From the NCBI GenBank assembly GCA_964472855.1, contig CAYYMJ010000059.1, positions 1-14,825 on the forward strand: 14,825 nt of DNA, written 5' to 3'. The position numbers and the translations under genes were made by a program. Shown in pieces: positions 7,318-13,680 of the stretch. Below the pieces are notes generated by a model. It ran no database searches, was not told the origin of the DNA, and saw only the letters and a program-made list of their open reading frames with translations. The stretch's first letter is position 1. Each line of letters opens with the position of its first letter. This DNA comes from Tranquillimonas sp964472855 (GTDB taxonomy: Bacteria; Pseudomonadota; Alphaproteobacteria; Rhodobacterales; Rhodobacteraceae).

Positions 7318-8343
7318 TCAGACGCCGGCGGCAGCGTCGGGCGTGCGCGGCGCGCGGGCCGCGGCCGAGAAGGGAACCAGCATTTCCCGCTCTTCGTCCC
7401 ACAGCTTCAGCCGCAGCGCCGCAACGGCGCTGGGAAACGAGACGCTGCGCAGGCCATAGTCGTCGCGCAACGCCAGAAAGGCCGATCTCAGCCGGTAGGA
7501 CGGAATGCGCGGGTTGAAATGATGCAGGGCGTGGTGGCTGATGTTGGCCACGGCCAGATCGAACAGCCAGCCGAAATCCAGCGTCGACGACCCCACCAGC
7601 GTGGCCCGGTCAAAGGTCAGGCCGGGTTTCCGGTCCCAATAGGCATCTTCGAAGTTGTGCTGCAGGTAGACCAGGAAAACGCCGATCGACCCCGCGGTCA
7701 GGGCCGTCGCCAGGAAGATCAGCGCTGCGGTGGCTCCGCCGAGCAGGAATATCACCGCCAACCAGCCCAGCACCGCGGCGTTGTGCAGCAAAAGCCCGCG
7801 CAGCCCGGTCCGGCGTGCGTTTTGCGGCCAGCGGTAGGCAAAAAGATAGGTCCACAGCCCGCCGACCGGCAACATGATGAACGGGTTGCGGTACAGCCGA
7901 TAGAACAGTCGCTGCATCCAGCCGGCGCGCGCCCATTCTTGCACGGTCATGGTATAGACCTCGGTGGTTTCGCGATGGTCCAGATTGCCCAGATGCACGT
8001 GATGCGCGTTGTGATTGTATTGCATTGCCCGATACGGGGTCAGCGTGAAGGGTGACAGCACCTGACCGGCAAGATCGTTCAGCCGTGGCGGCGCCACCAG
8101 CGAATGGTGGCCCGCGTCATGTTGCAAGACGTACAGGCGGACCCCGGCAAAGGCGTTGATCACCACCAGCAGCGCCGTGAGCGGCCACATCGGCCAACTG
8201 GCCACTGCCAGCCACAGGGTCAGGAAATACACGGCGAAAGTGCCGAAATAGCTGAGCGCAGCAATGCGGTAATCAGGCCGGCAAAAGGCTTCGGTCGCCT
8301 TTCTCAGCCTGCGTGCGTCCGGTGTTTCGACAGCTTTGTTCAA
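7318..8343 (-). CDS. Membrane fatty-acid desaturase (omega/DesA-like)
   Basis: Integral-membrane di-iron desaturase that would introduce a double bond into acyl chains of membrane lipids. All three histidine boxes are present (numbering from the TTG start): HDAGHH at 75-80, HNAHH at 111-115 and HHALHH at 270-275, followed by FNPRIPSYRL. That tail and LQHNFEDAYW recall the acyl-lipid omega-type desaturases. Hydrophobic segments lie near residues 27-49, 53-72, 184-203 and 206-226. The start is uncertain: no ATG exists near the N-terminus. I favour TTG at 8341-8343 (AGAGAG nearby), giving 341 residues; GTG at 8398-8400 or TTG at 8404-8406 would add 19 or 21 residues from A/T-rich, promoter-like DNA. 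Substrate and double-bond position cannot be told. Confidence 0.9.
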   Translation of the reverse strand: MNKAVETPDARRLRKATEAFCRPDYRIAALSYFGTFAVYFLTLWLAVASWPMWPLTALLVVINAFAGVRLYVLQHDAGHHSLVAPPRLNDLAGQVLSPFTLTPYRAMQYNHNAHHVHLGNLDHRETTEVYTMTVQEWARAGWMQRLFYRLYRNPFIMLPVGGLWTYLFAYRWPQNARRTGLRGLLLHNAAVLGWLAVIFLLGGATAALIFLATALTAGSIGVFLVYLQHNFEDAYWDRKPGLTFDRATLVGSSTLDFGWLFDLAVANISHHALHHFNPRIPSYRLRSAFLALRDDYGLRSVSFPSAVAALRLKLWDEEREMLVPFSAAARAPRTPDAAAGV

Positions 8344-8504
8344 CGTCTCTCTGCCCTGATAACAGGTATGTGTTGTATCATGTAGGAATTGGAAATCCAC
8401 TCTCAAGCCACCATCGAACAGAACGGCGCGTCGGCAAGCCCTTGCCGTTTTTCCCTGCCGCGATAAGCATGGCCGCGCCGAAACGCGCCACGGGCGGAGA
8501 AGTG
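8344..8504. other. Divergent spacer between desaturase and P450
   Basis: A 161-bp spacer whose part at 8357-8395 is notably A/T-rich compared with the surroundings. Promoters for both genes must lie here or in the neighbouring coding ends, but I find no -35/-10 pair good enough to call. A possible rightward pair is TTGTTC (8336-8341) with TGATAA (8357-8362), but the spacing is only 15 nt. A possible leftward -35 is TTGAGA (8406-8401). I saw no TGT-N12-ACA (PpsR/CrtJ-type) site. Confidence 0.4.
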
Positions 8505-9683
8505 ATGCAGCGACTGACCCAATCGCCGAACGACCCGGAATTTGTCCAGAACCCGTATGACTTTTATGACCGGGCGCGGGCCAGCGGCGATCTGTTCTTC
8601 TGGGCCGACTACGGCCTGCCGATGGCGGTCAGTCACGCCGCGGTGTCGGCGCTCTTGCGTGACCGCCGGCTTGGGCGCCAGGCACCGCCGGGGCGGGCGA
8701 CAGCGCCGCCAGAGCATCTGCGCCATTTCTACAGTGTCGAGGCGCATTCGATGCTGGAGCTTGAGCCGCCGCGCCACACCCGCCTGCGCCGGCTGGTTCT
8801 GCGGGCCTTCACGTCGCGCAACATCGCAGCGCTGGCCCCCACCATCCGGGCCCTGTGCAACGACCTGATCGACGCGCTGCCCGCGGGCCCGGTTGACCTG
8901 TTGGCCCGCTATGCCGCGCTGGTGCCCGTCATCACCATCGCCCGCCTGCTGGGCGTTCCCGAACGTGACGCCGACCGCCTGCTTGACTGGTCGCACGCCA
9001 TGGTCGGCATGTATCAGGCCGGAATTAGCCGCGCTGACGAGGATGCGGCCGAGGCGGCGGCGCTGGCCTTTGCGGACTATGTGAAACGGCAGATCGATCT
9101 GCGCCGCGACGCCCTGCGCGACGATCTCTTGTCCGAACTGATCCGCGCCGAGCAGGCCGGCGACAAGCTGACGCCGGACGAACTGGTCACCACCGTTATC
9201 CTGCTCTTGAACGCCGGGCACGAGGCCACGGTGCACACGCTTGGCAACGGCATCGCCACCTGCCTTGCCCGCGGGGTTGTGCCGAACGCAGCCAGCGCCC
9301 CGGCCGTTGTGGAAGAGGTGCTGCGCTTTGACCCGCCGCTGCATATGTTCCGCCGCTGGGTCTATGACGATTGCACCCTGTTCGGGCACGATTTTCGGCG
9401 CGGTGACGAGGTGGGCCTGCTGTTGGCCGCCGCCGGCCGCGACCCCGGCATATGGCGTGACCCGCACCGGTTTGACCCGAGCCGGAACCAGGGGCCGGGC
9501 AATCTGGCCTTCGGTGCCGGGCTGCATTTCTGCGTCGGCGCCCCGCTGGCGCGGCTCGAGCTTGAAATCGCGCTGGAAATCCTGTTCGCGCGGCTACCCG
9601 GGCTGACCCTGTCGGCGCCGCCGCGCTATGGCGACATCTACCATTTTCACGGGCTGGACGCGCTGTGGTGCCATCCCGGCTGA
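8505..9683 (+). CDS. Cytochrome P450 monooxygenase
   Basis: Soluble, heme-thiolate monooxygenase of 392 residues, typical for bacterial class I enzymes that need a separate ferredoxin and reductase, neither of which is in the window. The heme-binding loop FGAGLHFCVG (336-345) has the proximal ligand Cys343; the K-helix ExxR is Glu271-Arg274. The I-helix reads AGHEAT (237-242), so the position after the acid (Thr252 in P450cam) is Ala241. The ATG at 8505 has GGAG 5 nt upstream, and the protein then begins just before the NPYDFYDRAR block typical of the family; the ATG at 8470 lacks a ribosome site. It diverges from the desaturase, which hints at a lipid or fatty-acid-related substrate, though this is only inference. 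The subfamily could not be named. Confidence 0.95.
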   Translation: MQRLTQSPNDPEFVQNPYDFYDRARASGDLFFWADYGLPMAVSHAAVSALLRDRRLGRQAPPGRATAPPEHLRHFYSVEAHSMLELEPPRHTRLRRLVLRAFTSRNIAALAPTIRALCNDLIDALPAGPVDLLARYAALVPVITIARLLGVPERDADRLLDWSHAMVGMYQAGISRADEDAAEAAALAFADYVKRQIDLRRDALRDDLLSELIRAEQAGDKLTPDELVTTVILLLNAGHEATVHTLGNGIATCLARGVVPNAASAPAVVEEVLRFDPPLHMFRRWVYDDCTLFGHDFRRGDEVGLLLAAAGRDPGIWRDPHRFDPSRNQGPGNLAFGAGLHFCVGAPLARLELEIALEILFARLPGLTLSAPPRYGDIYHFHGLDALWCHPG

Positions 9684-9715
9684 GCCGGCCAGGCGGCAAC
9701 CGGCCCATTGCTGCT

Positions 9716-10093
9716 TCAGGGCAAGCGGGCCGTCACCTCGATCTCGATCTTCATCTCGTCGTTTTGCAGCGCCGCCGCGATCATCGTCGCCGCAGGGCGG
9801 GCGCGCGCAAAGGCACGGGACACCACCGGCCAGCAGGCCGGCCAGTCGTCGGGGTCTGGCAGGATGTAGCGCACGCGCACCACGTCATCCAATGTTGCCC
9901 CGGCCTCGACCAGGGCGCGTTCGATGGTGGCGATGGTGTTGCGGCACTGGTCGGCAATCTCGGGTGGCATGACCATCCGGTCATAGTCGTATCCCGTGGT
10001 GCCCGACACAAACACCCAACCGTCGGCGACGACAGCCCGCGAATAGCCGATGTCCCTTTCAAAGGGAGATCCCGTCGAAATGTGGCGAACCAC
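9716..10093 (-). CDS. Rid-family (YjgF/YER057c/UK114) protein lacking the key arginine
   Basis: A 125-residue single-domain Rid protein, recognisable from ISTGSPFERDIGYSRAV at the start, WVFVSGTTG, and KIEIEVTARL at the end. True RidA enzymes deaminate reactive enamine/imine intermediates and need an Arg (Arg105 in E. coli) in a PAR motif. Here the aligned residues are R99-P-A-A102-T, so the arginine is replaced by Ala. That fits the Rid subfamilies (Rid4-Rid7) reported to lack imine deaminase activity, so I give no ridA symbol. The start is GTG at 10091-10093, 5 nt after the clpX stop; no good ribosome site is visible, so translation is probably coupled to clpX. It ends 32 bp from the convergent P450 stop. 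Confidence 0.92.
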   Translation of the reverse strand: MVRHISTGSPFERDIGYSRAVVADGWVFVSGTTGYDYDRMVMPPEIADQCRNTIATIERALVEAGATLDDVVRVRYILPDPDDWPACWPVVSRAFARARPAATMIAAALQNDEMKIEIEVTARLP

Positions 10094-10098
10094 GCCTG

Positions 10099-11358
10099 TC
10101 AGCCGGCGCTGGCCTGACCCTGATCCTGATCTGTATGGATCATCAGCGGCGCGTGATCCGAATTCACCGCCTCTTCGTTGACCACCACCTCGTGCACCGA
10201 ATCCAGACCCGGCAGATCGAACATGGTATCCAGCAGGATATCTTCCATGATCGAACGCAGCCCACGGGCGCCGGTCTTGCGGGCAATGGCCCGCTTGGCA
10301 ATGGCCAGCAGCGCGTCGTCGGTAAAGGTCAGGCCGGTATCCTCAAGCTCGAACAGGCGCTGATACTGTTTGACCAGCGCGTTCTTGGGCTTGGTGAGGA
10401 TGGTGACCAATGCGTCTTCGTCCAGATCCTCAAGCGTGGCGATCACCGGCAGACGGCCCACGAACTCTGGGATCAGGCCGAATTTCAGCAGATCCTCGGG
10501 CTCAAGCTCTTTGAACTGCTCGCCGGTGCCGCGCGAATCCGGCTCTTTCACCTCGGCGCCGAAGCCGATCGCCGACCCCTTGCCGCGCTGCGAGATGATC
10601 TTTTCCAGCCCCGAAAAGGCGCCGCCGCAGATGAACAGGATGTTGGTGGTGTCGACCTGCAGGAATTCCTGCTGCGGATGCTTGCGCCCGCCTTGCGGCG
10701 GAACGCTGGCGACCGTGCCTTCCATGATCTTCAACAGCGCCTGCTGCACCCCTTCGCCCGACACGTCGCGGGTGATCGACGGGTTGTCCGACTTGCGGGT
10801 GATCTTGTCGACCTCGTCGATATAGACGATGCCGCGCTGGGCGCGTTCGACATTGTATTCCGAAGCCTGCAGCAGCTTGAGGATGATATTCTCCACATCC
10901 TCGCCGACATAGCCCGCCTCGGTCAGCGTGGTGGCGTCGGCCATGGTGAAGGGCACGTCAAGAATGCGGGCCAGCGTCTGGGCCAGCAACGTCTTGCCGC
11001 AACCGGTCGGCCCGATCAGCAGGATGTTGGATTTCGCCAGCTCGATGTCGGACTTTCCCACATGGTTCAGGCGCTTGTAATGGTTATGCACCGCCACAGA
11101 CAGCACGCGCTTGGCATGGCCCTGACCGATGACATAATCGTCCAGCACTTCGCAAATCTCGCGCGGGGTCGGCACCCCTTCGCCGGATTTCAGCCCCGAG
11201 GCCTTGGTCTCTTCGCGAATGATGTCCATGCACAGCTCGACGCATTCATCACAGATGAACACCGTCGGACCGGCAATAAGCTTGCGCACTTCATGCTGGC
11301 TCTTGCCGCAGAATGAACAATAGAGGGTATTCTTGGAATCGCCCGAACCGCTTGCCAT
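10099..11358 (-). CDS. clpX: ATP-dependent Clp protease ATP-binding subunit ClpX
   Basis: AAA+ unfoldase that feeds tagged substrates to ClpP and acts as a chaperone in the cytoplasm. The 419-residue product is full length. It carries the N-terminal zinc-binding domain (Cys14, Cys17, Cys36, Cys39), Walker A GPTGCGKT (116-123), pore-1 loop GYVG (149-152), Walker B IVYIDEVD (177-184), RKH loop (225-227) and the ClpP-docking IGF loop (264-266). The ATG at 11356-11358 is preceded by GGAGG at 7 nt. It lies 135 nt downstream of clpP on the same strand and is followed 5 nt later by a Rid-family gene. The arrangement clpP-clpX is widespread in proteobacteria. Nothing is missing. Confidence 0.98.
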   Translation of the reverse strand: MASGSGDSKNTLYCSFCGKSQHEVRKLIAGPTVFICDECVELCMDIIREETKASGLKSGEGVPTPREICEVLDDYVIGQGHAKRVLSVAVHNHYKRLNHVGKSDIELAKSNILLIGPTGCGKTLLAQTLARILDVPFTMADATTLTEAGYVGEDVENIILKLLQASEYNVERAQRGIVYIDEVDKITRKSDNPSITRDVSGEGVQQALLKIMEGTVASVPPQGGRKHPQQEFLQVDTTNILFICGGAFSGLEKIISQRGKGSAIGFGAEVKEPDSRGTGEQFKELEPEDLLKFGLIPEFVGRLPVIATLEDLDEDALVTILTKPKNALVKQYQRLFELEDTGLTFTDDALLAIAKRAIARKTGARGLRSIMEDILLDTMFDLPGLDSVHEVVVNEEAVNSDHAPLMIHTDQDQGQASAG

Positions 11359-11370
11359 TTACTCCCCTCC

Positions 11371-11435
11371 GGGCCAGTGGCCCTCATCCCGCGAGATGCA
11401 ACTACATCGGCAAGGGCAACATGGCTGCCCCTGCC
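11371..11435 (-). promoter_or_regulatory. Hairpins in the clpP-clpX spacer
   Basis: The spacer 11359-11493 holds two inverted repeats. One has arms 11409-11418 and 11426-11435, 9 of 10 base pairs, with a 7-nt loop. The other, 11371-11375 / 11379-11383 (GGGCC/GGCCC, loop AGT), abuts the clpX ribosome site. Neither is followed by a T-run on the minus strand, so they look like processing, stabilising or partial-termination structures rather than a full terminator. Such a structure could make clpP mRNA more abundant than clpX mRNA; this is inference. Confidence 0.4.
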
Positions 11436-11493
11436 CAAGCCTATGGCAGTCGGGAATCGGGCACAACGCCTAAATCAGACGGCCACCGCCCGA

Positions 11494-12123
11494 TCACGCG
11501 CCGGTGTCGTCCTTGCTGCGGTTTTCGACGATCTCGTCAATCAGGCCCCAGTCCTTGGCCTCTTGCGGTGACATGAAATTGTCACGTTCCAGCGCGTCAA
11601 CAACGGTCGCGATCTTCTGGCCGGTGTGGCTGACATAGATCTGGTTCAGCCGGTCCTTCAGCTTCTGGGTTTCCTGGGCGTGGATCATGATGTCGGTTGC
11701 CTGCCCCTGATAGCCGCCCGACGGCTGGTGCACCATAACCCGGCTGTTGGGCAGCGAATACCGCATCCCCGGCGCGCCCGCCGTCAACAGAAGCGACCCC
11801 ATCGAGGCCGCCTGCCCCACCACCAGCGTCGACACCGCCGGCTTGATATACTGCATGGTATCGTAGATCGACAGCCCGCTGGTCACGACCCCGCCGGGCG
11901 AGTTGATATACATGCTGATTTCCTTGGTCGGATTCTCAGCTTCCAGATGCAGCAACTGCGCCACCATCAGCGACGACATGCCGTCATGCACCGGCCCGGT
12001 CAGAAAGACGATGCGTTCCTTCAACAGCCGCGAAAAGATGTCATAGGCGCGTTCGCCGCGGCTGGTCTGCTCCACCACCATGGGGACCAGCGTGTTCATG
12101 TAGGTATCGATCGGATCGCGCAT
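11494..12123 (-). CDS. clpP: ATP-dependent Clp protease proteolytic subunit ClpP
   Basis: Serine peptidase that assembles as a double heptameric barrel and degrades proteins delivered by ClpX or ClpA. The 209-residue length is normal. The catalytic triad is intact: Ser107 in GQAASMGS, His132 in MVHQPSGG, and Asp181 in ERDNFMSPQEA. The N-terminal MVVEQTSRGERAYDIFSRLLKERI block is typical of proteobacterial ClpP1. The ATG at 12121-12123 has only a weak AGG close upstream. The 131-bp spacer in front (12124-12254) is shared with the divergent ArsR gene and contains a candidate heat-shock -35 element. clpX follows on the same strand. Confidence 0.98.
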   Translation of the reverse strand: MRDPIDTYMNTLVPMVVEQTSRGERAYDIFSRLLKERIVFLTGPVHDGMSSLMVAQLLHLEAENPTKEISMYINSPGGVVTSGLSIYDTMQYIKPAVSTLVVGQAASMGSLLLTAGAPGMRYSLPNSRVMVHQPSGGYQGQATDIMIHAQETQKLKDRLNQIYVSHTGQKIATVVDALERDNFMSPQEAKDWGLIDEIVENRSKDDTGA

Positions 12124-12173
12124 GTGCCTGCTTTCTTTCGCCCCGAGGGGGGTACGCCAATTGAATTGCCAGA

Positions 12174-12205
12174 GTCTTAGTGACCTGCCCGCGGGGCTTC
12201 AAGGG
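12174..12205 (-). promoter_or_regulatory. Candidate (heat-shock type) promoter of clpP
   Basis: On the minus strand CCCTTGAA (12205-12198) matches the sigma-32 -35 consensus. 17 nt further is CTAAGA (12180-12175), a poor fit to the CCCCATnT -10 of E. coli sigma-32 and only a fair one to other -10 forms. Position, about 50 nt before the clpP start, is sensible, and clp genes are classical heat-shock genes. I call the -35 likely and the -10 doubtful. Confidence 0.4.
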
Positions 12206-12219
12206 CAGCCGGCGCATGG

Positions 12220-12249
12220 TTGACAACTTGGTCAGCCACGGTTTACGGT
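12220..12249 (+). promoter_or_regulatory. Candidate promoter of the ArsR-SRPBCC pair
   Basis: A consensus -35 TTGACA (12220-12225) is followed after 18 nt by TACGGT (12244-12249), a weak -10. Transcription would start near 12255-12257, which is the GTG start codon itself, so the mRNA may be leaderless. The -10 lies inside the palindromic operator at 12237-12257. Confidence 0.45.
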
Positions 12250-12257
12250 AAGCCGTG
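12237..12257. promoter_or_regulatory. Palindromic operator, probably autoregulatory for the ArsR protein
   Basis: A 21-bp near-perfect palindrome: CACGG, T, TTAC, central G, GTAA, G, CCGTG. Nine of ten base pairs are symmetrical, with the single mismatch at 12242/12252. It covers the presumed -10 and ends on the GTG start codon, where a bound ArsR-type dimer would block transcription. Size and symmetry fit ArsR-family operators; binding is inferred. Confidence 0.6.
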
Positions 12258-12572
12258 ACTTACGCAATGGCAATAGCCGCCCTCGCCGACCCGACGCGGC
12301 GCGCGATCCTCGAAACATTGCGCGAAAAGCCGCTCGCCGTCAGCCAGATCGCGGCCGGCCTGCCGGTCAGCCGCCCGGCGGTGTCCCAGCATCTCAAGGT
12401 GCTGACCGATGCCGGCCTGCTGACCATCACCCCGCGCGGCACGCGGCGCTACTACGGGCTGTCGCCCGAAGGCGTCGCGCGGCTGCGCGCCTATTTCGAC
12501 CGTCTGTGGGACGACGCCCTCGCCGGCTTTGCCCGCGCGGCGCAGCAACCGGAAGGACCCGGCGATGACTGA
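12255..12572 (+). CDS. ArsR-family (SmtB/ArsR fold) transcriptional repressor
   Basis: A 105-residue winged-helix DNA-binding protein. The pattern ALADPTRRAIL (9-19), then VSQIAAGLPVSRPAVSQHLKVL (29-50) as helix-turn-helix, and GLLTITPRGTRRYYGLSPEG as the wing is typical of the ArsR subgroup paired with SRPBCC proteins. It contains no cysteine at all, so the classical arsenic/metal site is absent and its signal is unlikely to be a thiophilic metal. The start is GTG at 12255, lying inside the palindrome; ATG at 12267 would remove four residues but keep the fold. No ribosome site is visible in front of either start, in line with a leaderless message. The stop overlaps the SRPBCC start by 8 bp, so the two are co-translated. 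Confidence 0.93.
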   Translation: MTYAMAIAALADPTRRAILETLREKPLAVSQIAAGLPVSRPAVSQHLKVLTDAGLLTITPRGTRRYYGLSPEGVARLRAYFDRLWDDALAGFARAAQQPEGPGDD

Positions 12573-13029
12573 CCCCATCCGCAAGACCCTGTCTGTCCCC
12601 CTGCCCCCGGACGACGCGTTCCGGCTGTTCGCCGAACAGATCGACCGCTGGTGGCCCAAGGACAGCCATTCGACCTCGGCCAACGAACAGGCGGTGGCGC
12701 GCAGGGTCGACATCGAACCGCGCAAGGGTGGCCAGATCACCGAGACCCGCCACGACGGACACCAGACCGCCTGGGGCCACGTCACCCACTGGGAACCCGG
12801 CCGCCGGCTGGCCTTCGACTGGCACCCCGGCCGCGACCCGGCCCAGGCCACCCAGGTCGACGTCCGCTTTGTCACCGATGCCGTCGGCTGCCAGGTCAGC
12901 CTGGTGCACGACGGTTTCGACCGACTGGGCCGCGACGCCGCCCGAATGCACGCCGGTTACACCACCGGTTGGGATCTGGTGCTGGGATGCTTCGCGCGCG
13001 CTGCCCGAAAGCTGCTGGCGCGCGCCTAG
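12565..13029 (+). CDS. SRPBCC (AHSA1-like) domain protein
   Basis: A 154-residue single-domain protein of the START/Bet v1-like superfamily. The beginning TLSVPLPPDDAFRLFAEQIDRWWPKDSHS, with a WW pair, and the central block GHVTHWEPGRRLAFDWHPG are typical of AHSA1-type members, which form a helix-grip cavity for hydrophobic ligands. The ligand is unknown. The ATG at 12565 has AAGGA 7 nt upstream and overlaps the ArsR stop (ATGACTGA). ArsR-SRPBCC pairs are common in proteobacteria, and the SRPBCC protein is often assumed to handle the compound sensed, but that is not shown here. A stem-loop at 13034-13055 follows the stop. Confidence 0.9.
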   Translation: MTDPIRKTLSVPLPPDDAFRLFAEQIDRWWPKDSHSTSANEQAVARRVDIEPRKGGQITETRHDGHQTAWGHVTHWEPGRRLAFDWHPGRDPAQATQVDVRFVTDAVGCQVSLVHDGFDRLGRDAARMHAGYTTGWDLVLGCFARAARKLLARA

Positions 13030-13033
13030 CCAT

Positions 13034-13055
13034 CTGGAAAACCGGCAAATTCCAG
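13034..13055 (+). repeat. Stem-loop just after the SRPBCC gene
   Basis: Perfect 6-bp inverted repeat CTGGAA (13034-13039) / TTCCAG (13050-13055) with a 10-nt spacer, starting 4 nt after the stop codon. No T-run follows, so it is not a standard intrinsic terminator. It could stabilise the 3' end of the transcript, or serve as a regulator site for the promoter at 13075. Confidence 0.4.
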
Positions 13056-13074
13056 CCGCTGCCCAGGCGGCATG

Positions 13075-13103
13075 TTGAAGCAACGCGGCATTTGATCTAA
13101 ATT
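13075..13103 (+). promoter_or_regulatory. Candidate sigma-70-type promoter of the secreted-protein gene
   Basis: TTGAAG (13075-13080), a 17-nt spacer, then TAAATT (13098-13103): four of six matches in each hexamer at ideal spacing, in a locally A/T-richer stretch. Transcription would begin near 13110, leaving a leader of about 97 nt before the start codon at 13207. Confidence 0.5.
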
Positions 13104-13206
13104 CTCGTCGTCGGGATGGCAGCAAGGTCCGCAAAGGGCCGGTCGCCGGGCAGAATACAAAAGCCTGGGGCACGTAATCATTGCAGGGGCTATCGAAAGG
13201 ACGACC

Positions 13207-13596
13207 ATGAACCGACTGACATATCTGGGGCTCGGCCTTGCGGCCGCGGCCGCGGCAGCCGCGTTGGCCAGCACGGCACCGGCGCAGGAATTCACCTACA
13301 CATTCGACACTGGCGCCACGCGGACGCGGTCCGTCGACGACAGCGGCAACGTGACCCTGTCGCGCAGCCTGACCACCGCCAATGGCGGCACCATCGCAAC
13401 CTCGCGGGTGTGCATGGACGGCGAACTGCCCGAAGTGACCGGCTGCTATTTCGCGCAAACCCTGACCGGTGCCGAAGGGCGAACCTGGACGCAAGAACAA
13501 TTGCTGGTCAACGGCGCCAACCGGAACTGGGCGCTGGGCCAGTGGAGCGGCGATAACGTCCAGTTCGGACGGCTGAGGCGCTGGCGCACGAACTGA
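13207..13596 (+). CDS. Small secreted protein of unknown function
   Basis: I do not recognise a family. The 129-residue precursor has a Sec-type signal: MNRL, then a hydrophobic Leu/Ala stretch including eight alanines in a row, and an APA cleavage site after residue 26. The mature protein (about 103 residues) is rich in Thr, Asn, Gly and aromatic residues, looks like beta-strand material, and ends in a basic RLRRWRTN. It has two cysteines, Cys69 (SRVCMDG) and Cys80 (TGCYF), which could form a disulfide in the periplasm. The ATG at 13207 has AAGGA 5 nt upstream, and codon use matches its neighbours. It is monocistronic: promoter at 13075, repeat and hairpin after it, moaA convergent. Confidence 0.8.
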   Translation: MNRLTYLGLGLAAAAAAAALASTAPAQEFTYTFDTGATRTRSVDDSGNVTLSRSLTTANGGTIATSRVCMDGELPEVTGCYFAQTLTGAEGRTWTQEQLLVNGANRNWALGQWSGDNVQFGRLRRWRTN

Positions 13597-13610
13597 GCGC
13601 ACCTGCCAAT

Positions 13611-13678
13611 ACTTCTGTCGACAAATATCCCGGGGGAGCGTCCGCAGGCGCAGCCTGAGGACCGGGGGCAGCGCCCCC
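13611..13678. repeat. Intergenic repeat, copy 3, with GGGGGC hairpin
   Basis: Core CTTCTGTCGA, then CAAATATCCCGGGGGAG, in the same orientation as copy 1. As in copy 1 it is followed by a G-run hairpin, here 13664-13669 / 13673-13678 (GGGGGC / GCCCCC, loop AGC), 15 nt after the secreted-protein stop for the core. Both copies 1 and 3 sit at gene 3' ends. The hairpin could help end rightward transcripts, but no T-run follows it on the plus strand. Confidence 0.6.
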
Positions 13679-13680
13679 TC

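Noticed and set aside
5927..7402. A 491-codon minus-strand frame opposite the hydrolase and mmsB genes
   Set aside because: Same reason: compositional shadow of two well-supported plus-strand genes that overlap by ATGA.
8344..8406. Longer N-terminus for the desaturase from TTG 8406 or GTG 8400
   Set aside because: The extra 19-21 residues come from A/T-rich promoter-like DNA and have no good ribosome site; TTG at 8343 is preferred, though not proven.
8313..8504. Upstream extension of the P450 frame
   Set aside because: The extra residues overlap the divergent desaturase gene and do not resemble a P450; the ATG at 8505 has a proper ribosome site.
10135..11316. A 393-codon plus-strand frame opposite clpX
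   Set aside because: No recognisable domain; clpX is complete with every motif intact.
13104..13206. Leader before the secreted protein as a 4.5S RNA, tRNA or known riboswitch
   Set aside because: No cloverleaf, no conserved SRP loop and no riboswitch core visible by eye; only short GC-rich complementary stretches.
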